Origin: Chloroflexi bacterium CFX6
Lineage (GTDB): Bacteria > Chloroflexota > Anaerolineae > Anaerolineales > Villigracilaceae
Reading direction: 5' to 3'
DNA length: 64,000 nucleotides
Assembly (NCBI GenBank): GCA_030263595.1
Contig: SZPG01000022.1
Location: forward strand, 1-64,000
Below are positions 34,431 to 42,862 of this stretch, piece by piece. Under the pieces are notes generated by a model, which was given only the letters and a program-made list of their open reading frames with translations, had not been told where the DNA came from and searched no databases. Every line of letters begins with the position of its first letter. Position 1 is the first letter of the stretch. The position numbers were made by a program, and so were the translations under genes.

Positions 34431-35873
34431 ATGAACAAACCATCCATCCTCCTCGGTCCCATCGTGGGTGGGTTGAGTCATAACAACGTAAACATCTGGG
34501 CGCGGGCGAACGCGCAGTCCACATTGCATGTCTGGCTTGCGACACGAGCGGACCTGAAAGACGCGGAACATGTCGGTGAAAGGGAATTGTCTTCGACCGA
34601 AGGTTTTGCGGGTATCGTTCCCCTTGCAAAACTCAAACCCGATACGCAATACCATTACGCGGTCAGCCTCCGCAAATCGAAACCAGCCCGCACGAATTTC
34701 CACACCTTCACCACCTTCCCCAAACCGTCCGCGCGGAAATCGTTTTCCTTTGTCTTTGGTTCCTGCTATCTCCCCAACGGCGAGGAAGGCAGCCTGACCT
34801 TCGACGAAATTCACAAGCACATTGAAGTGGACGATTTACGTTTCGGGCTTTTTCTCGGCGACCAGATCTATGCGGACGACGCCGAACGAAACGGGATTCA
34901 CAAGATCGCGGTCACATTGGATGACTACCGTTCGGTCTACGCCCATGCCTGGTCGCGCCCCCCAATGAAACGACTCCTTCCAGACCTGCCTCTCTTCATG
35001 ATCCTCGACGATCACGAGGTGGACGATGACTGGCGCTTCAACGATCCCGACCGCAACGCCACCTCCATCCCTCCGCACAACCGATTTCTGCGGCAGCTGA
35101 GAAGGGTGCCCATCGAACAACGACAACTCACAAAGGAACGTATCCGCGCCGCGCTCAAGGCATATTATGAGCATCAAGCCATGCACGCGCCGAAGATGCT
35201 GCTTCCGCTCCAGACCGATCTTCAAGGCTCGTTCATGCTCCAGCCTGAAGATGAAGGGACGTTCGCCTACGCCTCCACCTGCGGCAGCGCGGCATTCTTC
35301 GTCCTGGACACCCGTACTCAACGCGTGAAAAAAGGAAAGAACGTTCTGCTGGGAGAAACCCAGTGGGAACAATTGGAGGAATGGTTCCGAAACGTCAAGG
35401 ACAAATACCCGGTCAAGTTTCTGGTCTCATCGGGTACGATCCTTTTCCCCTTCTGGCTGGATGTGGTCGCGGATCGCTGGTCAGGTTTTCGGTCCGAGCG
35501 TGAACGGCTTTTTGAATTCCTGGCTGTCAACGAGACCGAAGGCGTCCACATCCTGACCGGCGACCTGCATTCTGCGCACGTTGTATCCGCAGAGATCAAA
35601 TGTCCGAGCGGGAAACGCATCCCCATTTGGGAATTCTGCTCCACACCCTTTGAACAGGAATCGATGTGGATCAGCAACACCTATCACCCCATCCTGTTCT
35701 CGAAGTGGATAAGAAATCAGAAAAAGCATTACCGCCAGACCGGAAACAACTTCGGCATCGTCCATGTGGATTTCGAAGGGTCTGTCCCGCGTGTTAGCTT
35801 TACCCTGCATTACAACGATAACGGATGGAAAACCCGCCCGACTATAATTGGGACAAATCCATTAACAAGCTGA
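34431..35873 (+). CDS. PhoD-like metallophosphatase
   Basis: A 480-residue protein with an N-terminal fibronectin-like region (about 5-95, GPIVGGLSHNNVNIWARA) and a PhoD-type calcineurin-like domain. Metal-binding motifs are FGSCY, LFLGDQIYADD, MILDDHEVDDDW and VHILTGDLHSAHV. No signal peptide is visible, unlike secreted alkaline phosphatase D, so it may act in the cytosol on phosphodiesters or phosphomonoesters. The C-terminal part is complete. It is 6 bases upstream of the frameshifted acyltransferase gene. Confidence 0.9.
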   Translation: MNKPSILLGPIVGGLSHNNVNIWARANAQSTLHVWLATRADLKDAEHVGERELSSTEGFAGIVPLAKLKPDTQYHYAVSLRKSKPARTNFHTFTTFPKPSARKSFSFVFGSCYLPNGEEGSLTFDEIHKHIEVDDLRFGLFLGDQIYADDAERNGIHKIAVTLDDYRSVYAHAWSRPPMKRLLPDLPLFMILDDHEVDDDWRFNDPDRNATSIPPHNRFLRQLRRVPIEQRQLTKERIRAALKAYYEHQAMHAPKMLLPLQTDLQGSFMLQPEDEGTFAYASTCGSAAFFVLDTRTQRVKKGKNVLLGETQWEQLEEWFRNVKDKYPVKFLVSSGTILFPFWLDVVADRWSGFRSERERLFEFLAVNETEGVHILTGDLHSAHVVSAEIKCPSGKRIPIWEFCSTPFEQESMWISNTYHPILFSKWIRNQKKHYRQTGNNFGIVHVDFEGSVPRVSFTLHYNDNGWKTRPTIIGTNPLTS

Positions 35874-35879
35874 GGAATC

Positions 35880-36891
35880 ATGCCCAACAACCCTCTCCCC
35901 CTCATCGAAGCGCGCGGATCGCATCGCGAAGTCGGTCGGCAGATCGGCGAGCAGTGCAGGGAACGCATCCAGCGCGACGTGGGAAGCGATGCTCGATCAA
36001 AGCAATGCGTATCTCGCCCCCAGCCAAAAGGTCTACCCCCAATACATCGAGGAACTCGAAGGCATCGCCGAGGGCGCGGGCGTACCGTTCGAGGAGGTCT
36101 TCCTCACGATATGCGAGGAACTCTGGGAGGACTTCGCCTGGCACGGCTGCACCGACATGGCGGCGCGCGGCAAAGCCACCGCCGACGGAACCACCCTCAT
36201 CGCGCACACGAACGATCTCCTGCCGAAAACCGAATCGATGCTGGTCCTGCTCAAGGTCCAGGCGGGAAGCGAGCCGGAGTTCCTCGGCGTTTCTGCCGGC
36301 GGCATCGCCATTAGCGCGGGATACAACGCCGCGAAGATCAGTCTCACCGGCAATCAACTCGATAGCAACGACGTCCGTCCCGGCGTGCCGCGTCTGCTTG
36401 TCGTCCGCGCCATCCTGGGATCGAAAACTTTGAGCGAAGCCATGAGCCATTGCCTGCTCCCGACGCGCGCCTCCAGTTACAACAACGTGATCGCGGACGG
36501 AAGCGGCGAGGTCTATTCGATGGAAGGCTCGGCGACGGACCTCGAAGCGATCTACATCACGGACAACGTGATGGCGCACGCGAATCATTACGTCGCCCCG
36601 ACGATGCGACGCTTCGAACGTGACCGGGCTGGACTCGCCAACTCGATCATTCGCCACAACCGGGCGGACTACCTGCTCCGCCGGAATTACGGCAATTTGA
36701 CCCCCGAGCTTTTCCGCACGCTGTTGGCGGATCACGCCGGGTATCCCACGTCCATTTGCAAACATGGACTTGAAACCCAAACCGTCTTCAGCATCATTAT
36801 TCAGGTGGAAGCGCTCAACGCCTGGATCGGGCGCGGTCACGCCTGCGAGACGGAATATATCGAATATCAACTTGAGCCGTATCAAAAATAA
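35880..36891 (+). pseudogene. Frameshifted C45-type acyltransferase (isopenicillin N acyltransferase-like)
   Basis: The N-terminal part (from ATG 35880) reads MPNNPLPLIEARGSHREVGR, then QIGEQCRERIQ, the typical start of acyl-CoA:6-APA acyltransferase-like proteins. Downstream of about 35970 homology continues in the next frame: WEAMLDQSNAYLAP..., then the autoproteolytic cysteine in WHGCTDMAARG, and TLIAHTNDLLPKT. A single-base shift between about 35967 and 35985 joins the two. C45 enzymes self-cleave before the Cys and hydrolyse or transfer amide-linked acyl groups. It is either a recent pseudogene, a sequencing error, or a programmed event (no slippery run is seen). The ATG has a GAGGAA-type site. 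Confidence 0.72.
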
Positions 36892-36896
36892 TTTCA

Positions 36897-36977
36897 TGTC
36901 ACTCTGAGCGAGAGTACGCTGCGAGCGAAGAGTCTCGCCCGTCGTGACAAAGATTCTTCGCTTCGCTCAGAATGACA
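36897..36977. repeat. Inverted repeat, GTCACTCTGAGCGA family
   Basis: Arms TGTCACTCTGAGCGA (36897-36911) and TCGCTCAGAATGACA (36963-36977) differ by two bases. It fills the gap between the C45 gene and the DUF2817 gene. The same style of GAAGCGAAG-type spacer occurs at 2617-2693 and 44813-44835. Confidence 0.82.
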
Positions 36978-36988
36978 GCCAAAAAATC

Positions 36989-38119
36989 ATGACAAACATC
37001 CAATCCCTCTTCCTCAAAACCTACGAAGCCTCGCGCGAGCGATTTCGGAAATATCTTTCAACTGTTCAATCCATGTGGTCAGGCGCAAAGTTATTTCAAC
37101 ACAAATTGCAAGGCGGCGAAGACCTGACCATTGACTGGATCTACTCCGATGCGACCGAATCCAACCAAAAGGTCTTCATTCTGACCACCGGCGAACATGG
37201 CGTGGAAGGGTACGTCGGTTCGGCGATGATGCAACTATTCATCGAAAAATACGCGCCCAAACTCGATCCGCGTAACACGGGCATATTGCTCGTCCATGCC
37301 ATCAACCCGTGGGGAATGAAATATCACCGCCGCGGTAACAGGGACAACATTGACCTCAACCGCACCTTCCTCTGGAACGTCGGTCACGACCCGGGCTTCA
37401 ATCCCGATTACGACAGGATCGGCAAGTTCCTCAATCCCGGCGCACAAATCAAAAACCTGTTTTTTGACAATATTGGCTACACGCTCCAGTTGTTTGGTCA
37501 CATCGCGCGCATGGGAATGAAGAACTTTCGTGACGCGCTCCTGCTTGGACAATACCGCGATCCCAAAGGTCTGTACTACGGCGGGACCGAACGCCCCGAA
37601 GAGACCCAAACCCTGATGGAGCTCTACAAACAGATGATGGCTTCCTACGACCAGATCCTGCACCTGGATATGCACACCGGCTACGGTCCGCGTTACCAGA
37701 TGAGTCTGGTCAACTCGGCATTGGATAAAGGCACATCGGAATATTTCGTCGAACGCTTCGATTACCCCCTCGTGGTTGCCGCGACCGCCGACGAGTTCTA
37801 CGCCATCCGCGGCGACATGGTGGATTACGAGTATGCCTTATGGCAGAACGAATTTCCCGAAAAACGATTCTTCGCCACGGCGTTCGAGTTTGGCACGCTG
37901 GGAGATACGATGTACGGCTTGTTCCAAAGTCCGCGCGTGATGATCCATGAAAACCGCGCCTACTGGCATGGAGCAAAAAACGAAAGCCTGCTTGCGCGCG
38001 CGAAACTCGGATTCGAGGAACTATTCAACCCATCCGCGAACGATTGGAAGGAGAAGGCAGTCAAGGACGCGGATCAGGCGTTTACAGGAATTCTGAAAGC
38101 CGAGGGATATATTCCGTAA
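36989..38119 (+). CDS. DUF2817 protein, M14-type carboxypeptidase-like
   Basis: A 376-residue protein with a zinc-carboxypeptidase-like core. The metal motif HGVE (His70, Glu73) is in FILTTGEHGVEGYVG. NPWGMKYHRRGNRDNIDLNR resembles the substrate-arginine and Asn-Arg block of M14 enzymes, and LHLDMHTGYGPR supplies a later metal His. DUF2817 is an M14-like family of unproven substrate. The ATG at 36989 is preferred: an earlier start would translate the upstream repeat. A strong terminator follows (38210-38236). Confidence 0.85.
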   Translation: MTNIQSLFLKTYEASRERFRKYLSTVQSMWSGAKLFQHKLQGGEDLTIDWIYSDATESNQKVFILTTGEHGVEGYVGSAMMQLFIEKYAPKLDPRNTGILLVHAINPWGMKYHRRGNRDNIDLNRTFLWNVGHDPGFNPDYDRIGKFLNPGAQIKNLFFDNIGYTLQLFGHIARMGMKNFRDALLLGQYRDPKGLYYGGTERPEETQTLMELYKQMMASYDQILHLDMHTGYGPRYQMSLVNSALDKGTSEYFVERFDYPLVVAATADEFYAIRGDMVDYEYALWQNEFPEKRFFATAFEFGTLGDTMYGLFQSPRVMIHENRAYWHGAKNESLLARAKLGFEELFNPSANDWKEKAVKDADQAFTGILKAEGYIP

Positions 38120-38209
38120 CGCGACTTTCAAGTCGCAACCCAAAGGCGACACTGTGAAACGCCTCGCGCTACAAAATCTTCGCGATTGGACGGCTTTCTA
38201 TAAACTTAT

Positions 38210-38236
38210 CCGCCGGCGTGTGCTGGCGGCTTTTTC
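38210..38236 (+). terminator. Rho-independent terminator after the DUF2817 gene
   Basis: Stem CCGCCGGC-GTGT-GCTGGCGG (one G-T pair), followed by CTTTTT. It closes the upstream transcript before the promoter at 38249. Confidence 0.85.
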
Positions 38237-38248
38237 TTGTCCGGGAGC

Positions 38249-38306
38249 TTGACAATTCCCCAAAAAAGGCTATACTAATAAAGTACTTTATAATATAAAG
38301 TACTTT
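38249..38306 (+). promoter_or_regulatory. Strong promoter with twin AAAGTACTTT operators
   Basis: TTGACA (38249-38254), 16 bases, TATACT (38271-38276). The perfect palindrome AAAGTACTTT occurs twice just downstream, at 38280-38289 and 38297-38306 (17 bases apart), covering the start-site region. The second gene of the operon is a winged-helix regulator, so autorepression at these sites is the likely control. Confidence 0.78.
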
Positions 38307-38324
38307 TGAAAGAAAGGAACTCCT

Positions 38325-38960
38325 ATGACAGATGAACTTTCCAGGATCCGCTTCGTCGCCACAAACTACTCGAGGCTGCAAGGACTGAGGGAAGTGCCGG
38401 TGGGAATGCTCGTCGTTTTCGTAGCGGTCTGGGCGATGTACAACCAAGGTCCCACAGCCGACTTGACCGCTCCCCTGCTCGTCACTTTTGGCGCCGCCAT
38501 CCTTTACTGGCTGACCGACCGCTACTACAGCCGCGCCTTCGGGCAGGTAAAACAGACTCGTAGACAGCGCAACAGGGAAATCCTTGCCTCGGTGACTTTC
38601 GGCATGTTGGCGCTTCTGGCATTCTGGCTGGATACTGCTGTGGAAATGCCCGTCAGCGCGCTGGGGTTGGTGTTCGCCGCAGCGCTGCTGGAAAATTTCT
38701 GGCAAGTCACCTCGTCGGTCCGGAAAGAAGCGGTGTCGCATTTTCCAGAAAACTTTGTCGCCGCCATCCTGATCCTGTTGGTCAGCATCCTGCCCGTGTT
38801 CGGCTTGAATTGGTGGCAGGCGCTTGGGATGAAATCCCAGATGGTGAGCGTGTTCCTGGTCATCGGGATTGTCCTCATCCTGGCAGGGATTTGGGGACAC
38901 ATCCGATTGGTCCGTGTTCTATCGGCTGCGGAGGCGAAATCACATGACAACGCCGTTTGA
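38325..38960 (+). CDS. Multi-span membrane protein of unknown function
   Basis: A 211-residue protein with about five hydrophobic spans (for example GMLVVFVAVWAMY, LLVTFGAAILYWLTD, LASVTFGMLALLAFWLD, FVAAILILLVSILPVF, VSVFLVIGIVLILAGIWG). A short, charged cytoplasmic loop follows the second span (QVKQTRRQRNRE). No catalytic motif is visible. The ribosome site AAAGAAAGGAAC is good. It overlaps the following regulator gene by 17 bases, so it is probably the protein whose level the regulator controls. Confidence 0.75.
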   Translation: MTDELSRIRFVATNYSRLQGLREVPVGMLVVFVAVWAMYNQGPTADLTAPLLVTFGAAILYWLTDRYYSRAFGQVKQTRRQRNREILASVTFGMLALLAFWLDTAVEMPVSALGLVFAAALLENFWQVTSSVRKEAVSHFPENFVAAILILLVSILPVFGLNWWQALGMKSQMVSVFLVIGIVLILAGIWGHIRLVRVLSAAEAKSHDNAV

Positions 38961-39285
38961 AGAACTCGCCAATCTCGATAAATTGGTGCACGAACCAGCG
39001 CGGCTTGCCATTCTGACGGCTCTCTCCGCCTGCGAGAGCGCGGACTTCACCGCCCTGCGGCGATTGACAGGATTGAGCGATGGGAACCTATCCGTTCAAC
39101 TGTCCAAACTGGAGGAGGCGGGGTTGGTGGACGTGTTGAAACAGTTTGTCGGCAAAAAGCCAAACACCCGGGCAAAGATAACGAAAAAAGGGCTTGCCGC
39201 CGTTCAGCGGCACTGGGAACAGTTGAACGCCATTAGAAAAAATGCCGAGGTCTGGGAGGACGATACGCCGGAAAAGTCGTTGTAA
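38944..39285 (+). CDS. Winged-helix transcriptional regulator (MarR/ArsR-like)
   Basis: A 113-residue protein with one winged-helix domain: LVHEPARLAILTALSACESA, then DFTALRRLTGLSDGNLSVQLSKLEEAGLVD. The wing is FVGKKPNTRAKITKKGLA. It lacks a ligand domain. It is co-translated with the upstream membrane protein (17-base overlap). It most likely binds the twin AAAGTACTTT sites at its own promoter. Confidence 0.88.
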   Translation: MTTPFEELANLDKLVHEPARLAILTALSACESADFTALRRLTGLSDGNLSVQLSKLEEAGLVDVLKQFVGKKPNTRAKITKKGLAAVQRHWEQLNAIRKNAEVWEDDTPEKSL

Positions 39286-39309
39286 AAGCAAACAAATTCG
39301 GAGGGCATC

Positions 39310-39939
39310 ATGAAAGACCTAATCAAATCCGCGTGGGGACTCGTTCAGGAGAATCGAAAAGCGTATATCACTCTCAACGTCGTCTACTACGGGTTGGTGG
39401 CTGTCTGCATGGTCTACGTCGCGTTCGATCAGGAATTACAGAAATCCCTGCTGGATCAGATCGGCGCGGCGTTTATGACGGGACCGCTCTCATTTGTGGG
39501 GCAGGCTTACGTCAACACGCAGGCGCTTACCGCCATCCTTGCCACGTTCTTCGTCAACCTCCTGCTCGGATCACTTGCGGTCATCACATTGCCGTCGTTG
39601 GTCGTTCCATTCAGCGGGATACTGGTCGGCGTCTATCGCGCCATCGTGTGGGGATTGCTGCTTTCGCCCGCAAACCCCGATTTGCGACTCGTGATGATCC
39701 CGCATTCGATCACCTTGATCCTCGAGGGACAGGCTTACATCCTCGCCATGTTCGCCGCCTATCTTCAGGGACGCGCTTTCCTGTTCCCGGGAACCGTTGG
39801 GCTGGAGAGCCGGGCAAAAGGGTACGTGGAGGGGTTGAAACGAACCGGCAAACTCTATGCGCTGGTCGTTCTGACCCTTGCCGTCGCGGCGATCTACGAA
39901 GTGGCGGAGGTTATCATCATCATCAAGTTCTTCTCGTAG
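39310..39939 (+). CDS. SpoIIM/DUF95-like membrane protein
   Basis: A 209-residue membrane protein with about five spans. The central part (ATFFVNLLLGSLAVITLPSL, then the NPDLRLVMIPHSITLILEG stretch) resembles stage II sporulation M/DUF95 proteins. The last span (LAVAAIYEVAEVIII) keeps an in-membrane acidic residue. The ribosome site CGGAGG is strong. It is the third gene of the regulator operon. Its 3' end overlaps the convergent methyltransferase by 17 bases. Cell division or envelope roles in this family are not relevant to a non-sporulator; function unknown. Confidence 0.6.
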   Translation: MKDLIKSAWGLVQENRKAYITLNVVYYGLVAVCMVYVAFDQELQKSLLDQIGAAFMTGPLSFVGQAYVNTQALTAILATFFVNLLLGSLAVITLPSLVVPFSGILVGVYRAIVWGLLLSPANPDLRLVMIPHSITLILEGQAYILAMFAAYLQGRAFLFPGTVGLESRAKGYVEGLKRTGKLYALVVLTLAVAAIYEVAEVIIIIKFFS

Positions 39940-40561
39940 GATCGAGCGTCTTTCTCAACATCGCCACTCGATACATTCCGCCGACGATGCTCGGTTCATT
40001 CGCGACGATCGAACCGGCGCTGCCATCCATCAAATCGCCCAGCCGACGGTTAATATCCGTGCCGAGCAATGTGGAAAAGAAGTTGATGAATTTACGAACG
40101 GGGGAAACGCTCATGCCTTCGGGTAGAAATTTATCGAAGATGACGGCGCGTCCGCCAGGCTTGAGCGCGCGCAACGCGGATTGTAAACAGGCGTTCCCAT
40201 CGGGTATCACAGACAGGATCAAATTCAGGATGACCGCGTCGAAGGCGGCTTCGTCCACGAGCAAGGCTTGGGCGTCGCCCTCGATCAATCGGACGGAGGC
40301 AGGGCATCGGTCCAGTTTGAGGCGGGCGCGGGCGAGCATTTCGGGGCTGAGGTCAATGCCGGTCGCATCCACGCCCGCAGGCAGGAGAGGCAGGTCCGCG
40401 CCGGTTCCCACGCCGACAAGTAAAACCTTCTCGCCGGGTTTCAAGTCCAGTAATTCGAGCGCGCGTTTTCGTCCGGGCGTGAAAATTCGGTTGACCGTCG
40501 AATCATAGATCGGCGCCCAGAGGTGATAGATAAATCGATTCCAACGATTTGTCATTTTCAT
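39923..40561 (-). CDS. SAM-dependent methyltransferase (UbiE/class I type)
   Basis: A 212-residue class I methyltransferase. SAM-binding motif I VLLVGVGTGADLPLL is followed by the acidic DATGIDLSPEML. FDAVILNLILSVIPDG corresponds to motifs II/III. Substrate unknown; it resembles UbiE-like and phosphatidylethanolamine-type enzymes. The ATG at 40561 (MKMTNRW) overlaps the upstream stop by 4 bases. It is the last gene of a four-gene minus-strand operon. Confidence 0.85.
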   Translation of the reverse strand: MKMTNRWNRFIYHLWAPIYDSTVNRIFTPGRKRALELLDLKPGEKVLLVGVGTGADLPLLPAGVDATGIDLSPEMLARARLKLDRCPASVRLIEGDAQALLVDEAAFDAVILNLILSVIPDGNACLQSALRALKPGGRAVIFDKFLPEGMSVSPVRKFINFFSTLLGTDINRRLGDLMDGSAGSIVANEPSIVGGMYRVAMLRKTLDPTRRT

Positions 40562-41268
40562 TGTTGCTTCACAATACCACGCATCGCGGCAGGCACGGCG
40601 ATATTTGTCCGCCCGCCCTTCTTGAATCGGAAGTCGCATTTCGCCGCGCCTTCGGCAAGCGTCATTGTGCGTTTCAATCCCCAGCCGAGGGTTTCGCTAT
40701 AGAGAATGTCCACAGGGCAAAGGTATGGAGCGAGTTCGGGCGCGTCGTGTTTCGCGAGAAATTTGCAGGAGGCGCATTCGATGTAATCCACGCCGTAGTC
40801 GAAGGTCTCGCCGTCGCCTTCGATGAAGTCGTAAACGTAGTCATCGGGATATTTCCGTTGATGCGACTCGACGGCGTGTTTTCGCAAACGATCCAGATAG
40901 CGGCGGGAGAAATTCATCCTGCCGAACAATAATTTCAGAATGGCAGGATAGGTATCCAGAAATTTTCCGCCGATCTCATACATCAACTCGCCGGTCTCTT
41001 CCGCTGTTTTGCCTCTCGATTTGTTGACGCGGTACATCGCCAGGAACATGGCGGTGAAAACGATGAATTCCGTGAATGGCTGTTTGCCGCCGATATACAG
41101 AAGTTGGGGAATCAGGTTCTCGAATTCGCGGCGCGTTCGGGCAATGAGCGCGTCCGCATCCTCGCCGAAATATTTTTCCAGCGCCGAACGCGCGGATTTT
41201 GCGACCAGGTCGAATTCCAGCAGGTAGCGGGGTTTTCGCCGCATGTAGTATGAGGAGGGATCGGTCAT
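40558..41268 (-). CDS. L-2-amino-thiazoline-4-carboxylate hydrolase-family protein
   Basis: A 236-residue soluble protein. ATC hydrolase-family features are the helical N-terminal half (EKYFGEDADALIARTRREFE) and the C-terminal pocket with DYIECASCKFLAKHDAPELAPYLCPVD and LYSETLGWGLKRTMTLAEGA, including cysteines and the RTMT-type motif. The founding enzyme converts ATC to cysteine, but most members have no known substrate. The overlaps with both neighbours (4 bases each) show tight co-translation with two methyltransferases, so a modification pathway is possible. Confidence 0.8.
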   Translation of the reverse strand: MTDPSSYYMRRKPRYLLEFDLVAKSARSALEKYFGEDADALIARTRREFENLIPQLLYIGGKQPFTEFIVFTAMFLAMYRVNKSRGKTAEETGELMYEIGGKFLDTYPAILKLLFGRMNFSRRYLDRLRKHAVESHQRKYPDDYVYDFIEGDGETFDYGVDYIECASCKFLAKHDAPELAPYLCPVDILYSETLGWGLKRTMTLAEGAAKCDFRFKKGGRTNIAVPAAMRGIVKQQ

Positions 41269-42089
41269 GTCAATCGCCTGCTTCCCAACCGATAGTGGAA
41301 AATGCCGGTGGAGTTTCGTAAGAAGGAAATGGTGTACATAAATCGGAAGGGACGCACGCGCGGTTCGTCGGTGCCATAGTAATGCCACTCTTCCAACATG
41401 CGGATGCCCGGGCTCCACTGCTCGACGTCGCAGCCATGTTTCAGAGCGAATTGCAAGCGCGCGCTGATCTTTGAAAACTTTAGTTGCAGGTTATCTCCCC
41501 AGACGACCCAGGGAGTGTGCGCGTCGAAAACCATCTCCGCGCCCGGGAAAGCGGCATGCAAGGTTCGTACCAGCCATTTGACCTGCGCCTCTTCAAAATA
41601 CGGGAGAACACCCTCGGCAATGAAAAGGAATGGACGCGGATATAAAGCCTTCACCAAATCAATCCACGCCGGGTCGAGGGCGGAACAAGGCAAAAGATGA
41701 TACCGCCCGCTTTCATCGCCGACGAGTTTCCGGCGCAGGGCGATCACTTCGGGCAGGTCAAGGTCATACCACTCGACGCGCCCGTTATCGACGCGCTCGA
41801 AGCGGGTGTCGAGTCCACAGCCGATGTGAACCACCACCCCATCGGGATGAGCCGTCAGAAAGTCGCGTGCGAAGCGGTCAAATTCACGGACGCGGCAGAC
41901 AAGTCCAATGATGTCATGTTTTTGCATCTTGAAACGCGAGGGATCGAAATCCAGTTTGCCGACGATCTCCACAGCTTTGTCATCCCTCACCATCGCGTCG
42001 GGACGCTGCGATTCCCGGGCGCGATGATACAAAGGAATGAGCAGGGTTTCTGAAACGCCGTCCAAAGTGTGGGATATTTTTTCGGTCAT
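41265..42089 (-). CDS. Leucine carboxyl methyltransferase-type SAM enzyme
   Basis: A 274-residue protein of the LCMT/TcmP family. HIGCGLDTRFERVDN is SAM motif I, VEWYDLDLPEVIALRRKL motif II, and FLFIAEGVLPYFEE motif III. The family methylates carboxyl groups of small metabolites or peptides. The ATG at 42089 is chosen for its GAAGAGGAGCGG ribosome site. It overlaps the ATC-hydrolase-like gene by 4 bases and follows the ICMT-like gene by 14. Confidence 0.87.
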   Translation of the reverse strand: MTEKISHTLDGVSETLLIPLYHRARESQRPDAMVRDDKAVEIVGKLDFDPSRFKMQKHDIIGLVCRVREFDRFARDFLTAHPDGVVVHIGCGLDTRFERVDNGRVEWYDLDLPEVIALRRKLVGDESGRYHLLPCSALDPAWIDLVKALYPRPFLFIAEGVLPYFEEAQVKWLVRTLHAAFPGAEMVFDAHTPWVVWGDNLQLKFSKISARLQFALKHGCDVEQWSPGIRMLEEWHYYGTDEPRVRPFRFMYTISFLRNSTGIFHYRLGSRRLT

Positions 42090-42103
42090 ATTACCGCTCC
42101 TCT

Positions 42104-42784
42104 TCACCATACGCCCGGTATCAATCGGGCGGTTTTGCCGGCATATTCCTCGAAGTGCTGTCCGAAGTATTCTGCAAGCAGTTTATCTTCAACAGAAAGC
42201 CGATAGATTATGGAAGGCAATAAAAGAGTCAGGGTGACGATAAATCCCCCAAGACTGGAATACCCACAGGCGATGCCCAACGCGATGAGCAAATATCCCA
42301 TGTAAGCAGGATGACGAATGAAGCGATACGGTCCACGTTGCATGAGTGGTTGCCCCTCTACGACGGAGACGTGTCCCGAATAAAACTTTCCCAGCGTCCG
42401 CCGCGCCCAGACGAATAACACTGCGCCGAGAATGACGAGGGGCAAACCTGCATTTTGCATCCAGAGCCTACGCGGAGGAACTGCGTTGAAAAACAGATAT
42501 TCAACGGGAGGCAGATAGAACGCGGCGATCATGCCAACAGCAATTGCCCAGAACGACCAATCGTCTCGTTCCTCCTTCAGCGTTTCGCCTTTTGTCTGAG
42601 GCAGCCAATATCGGACGCCGCGAATCCAGTAAACGATGATGATCCCGAAAAAATAAATCGCTCCCGTTATCAAAAGAAACCAACCCAGCATGTTGGATCG
42701 AATCGTCGCCCAGCCCAGAAGACTCAAAAGAAATGTCAGCCCCAATATTATGACAGTCAAAAAGAAAACAGCCCGGCGACTCAT
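42104..42784 (-). CDS. ICMT/PEMT-like integral membrane methyltransferase
   Basis: A 226-residue membrane protein with about five spans. The C-terminal isoprenylcysteine carboxyl methyltransferase-like core is GPYRFIRHPAYMGYLLIALG, then SVEDKLLAEYFGQHFEEYA. The His/Arg-rich GPYRxIRHP loop binds SAM at the membrane face. In bacteria such proteins methylate lipids or quinone-related molecules. The start at 42784 (MSRRAVFF) is preferred to an upstream ATG at 42802. It is the first gene of the operon. Confidence 0.85.
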   Translation of the reverse strand: MSRRAVFFLTVIILGLTFLLSLLGWATIRSNMLGWFLLITGAIYFFGIIIVYWIRGVRYWLPQTKGETLKEERDDWSFWAIAVGMIAAFYLPPVEYLFFNAVPPRRLWMQNAGLPLVILGAVLFVWARRTLGKFYSGHVSVVEGQPLMQRGPYRFIRHPAYMGYLLIALGIACGYSSLGGFIVTLTLLLPSIIYRLSVEDKLLAEYFGQHFEEYAGKTARLIPGVW

Positions 42785-42862
42785 GGTTGCCTCAGCTATC
42801 ACTATATGCCGTTTGGATCGAAAGTCAATACCCCTCCCTGCGGGCGATCCGACCTTTGTACG

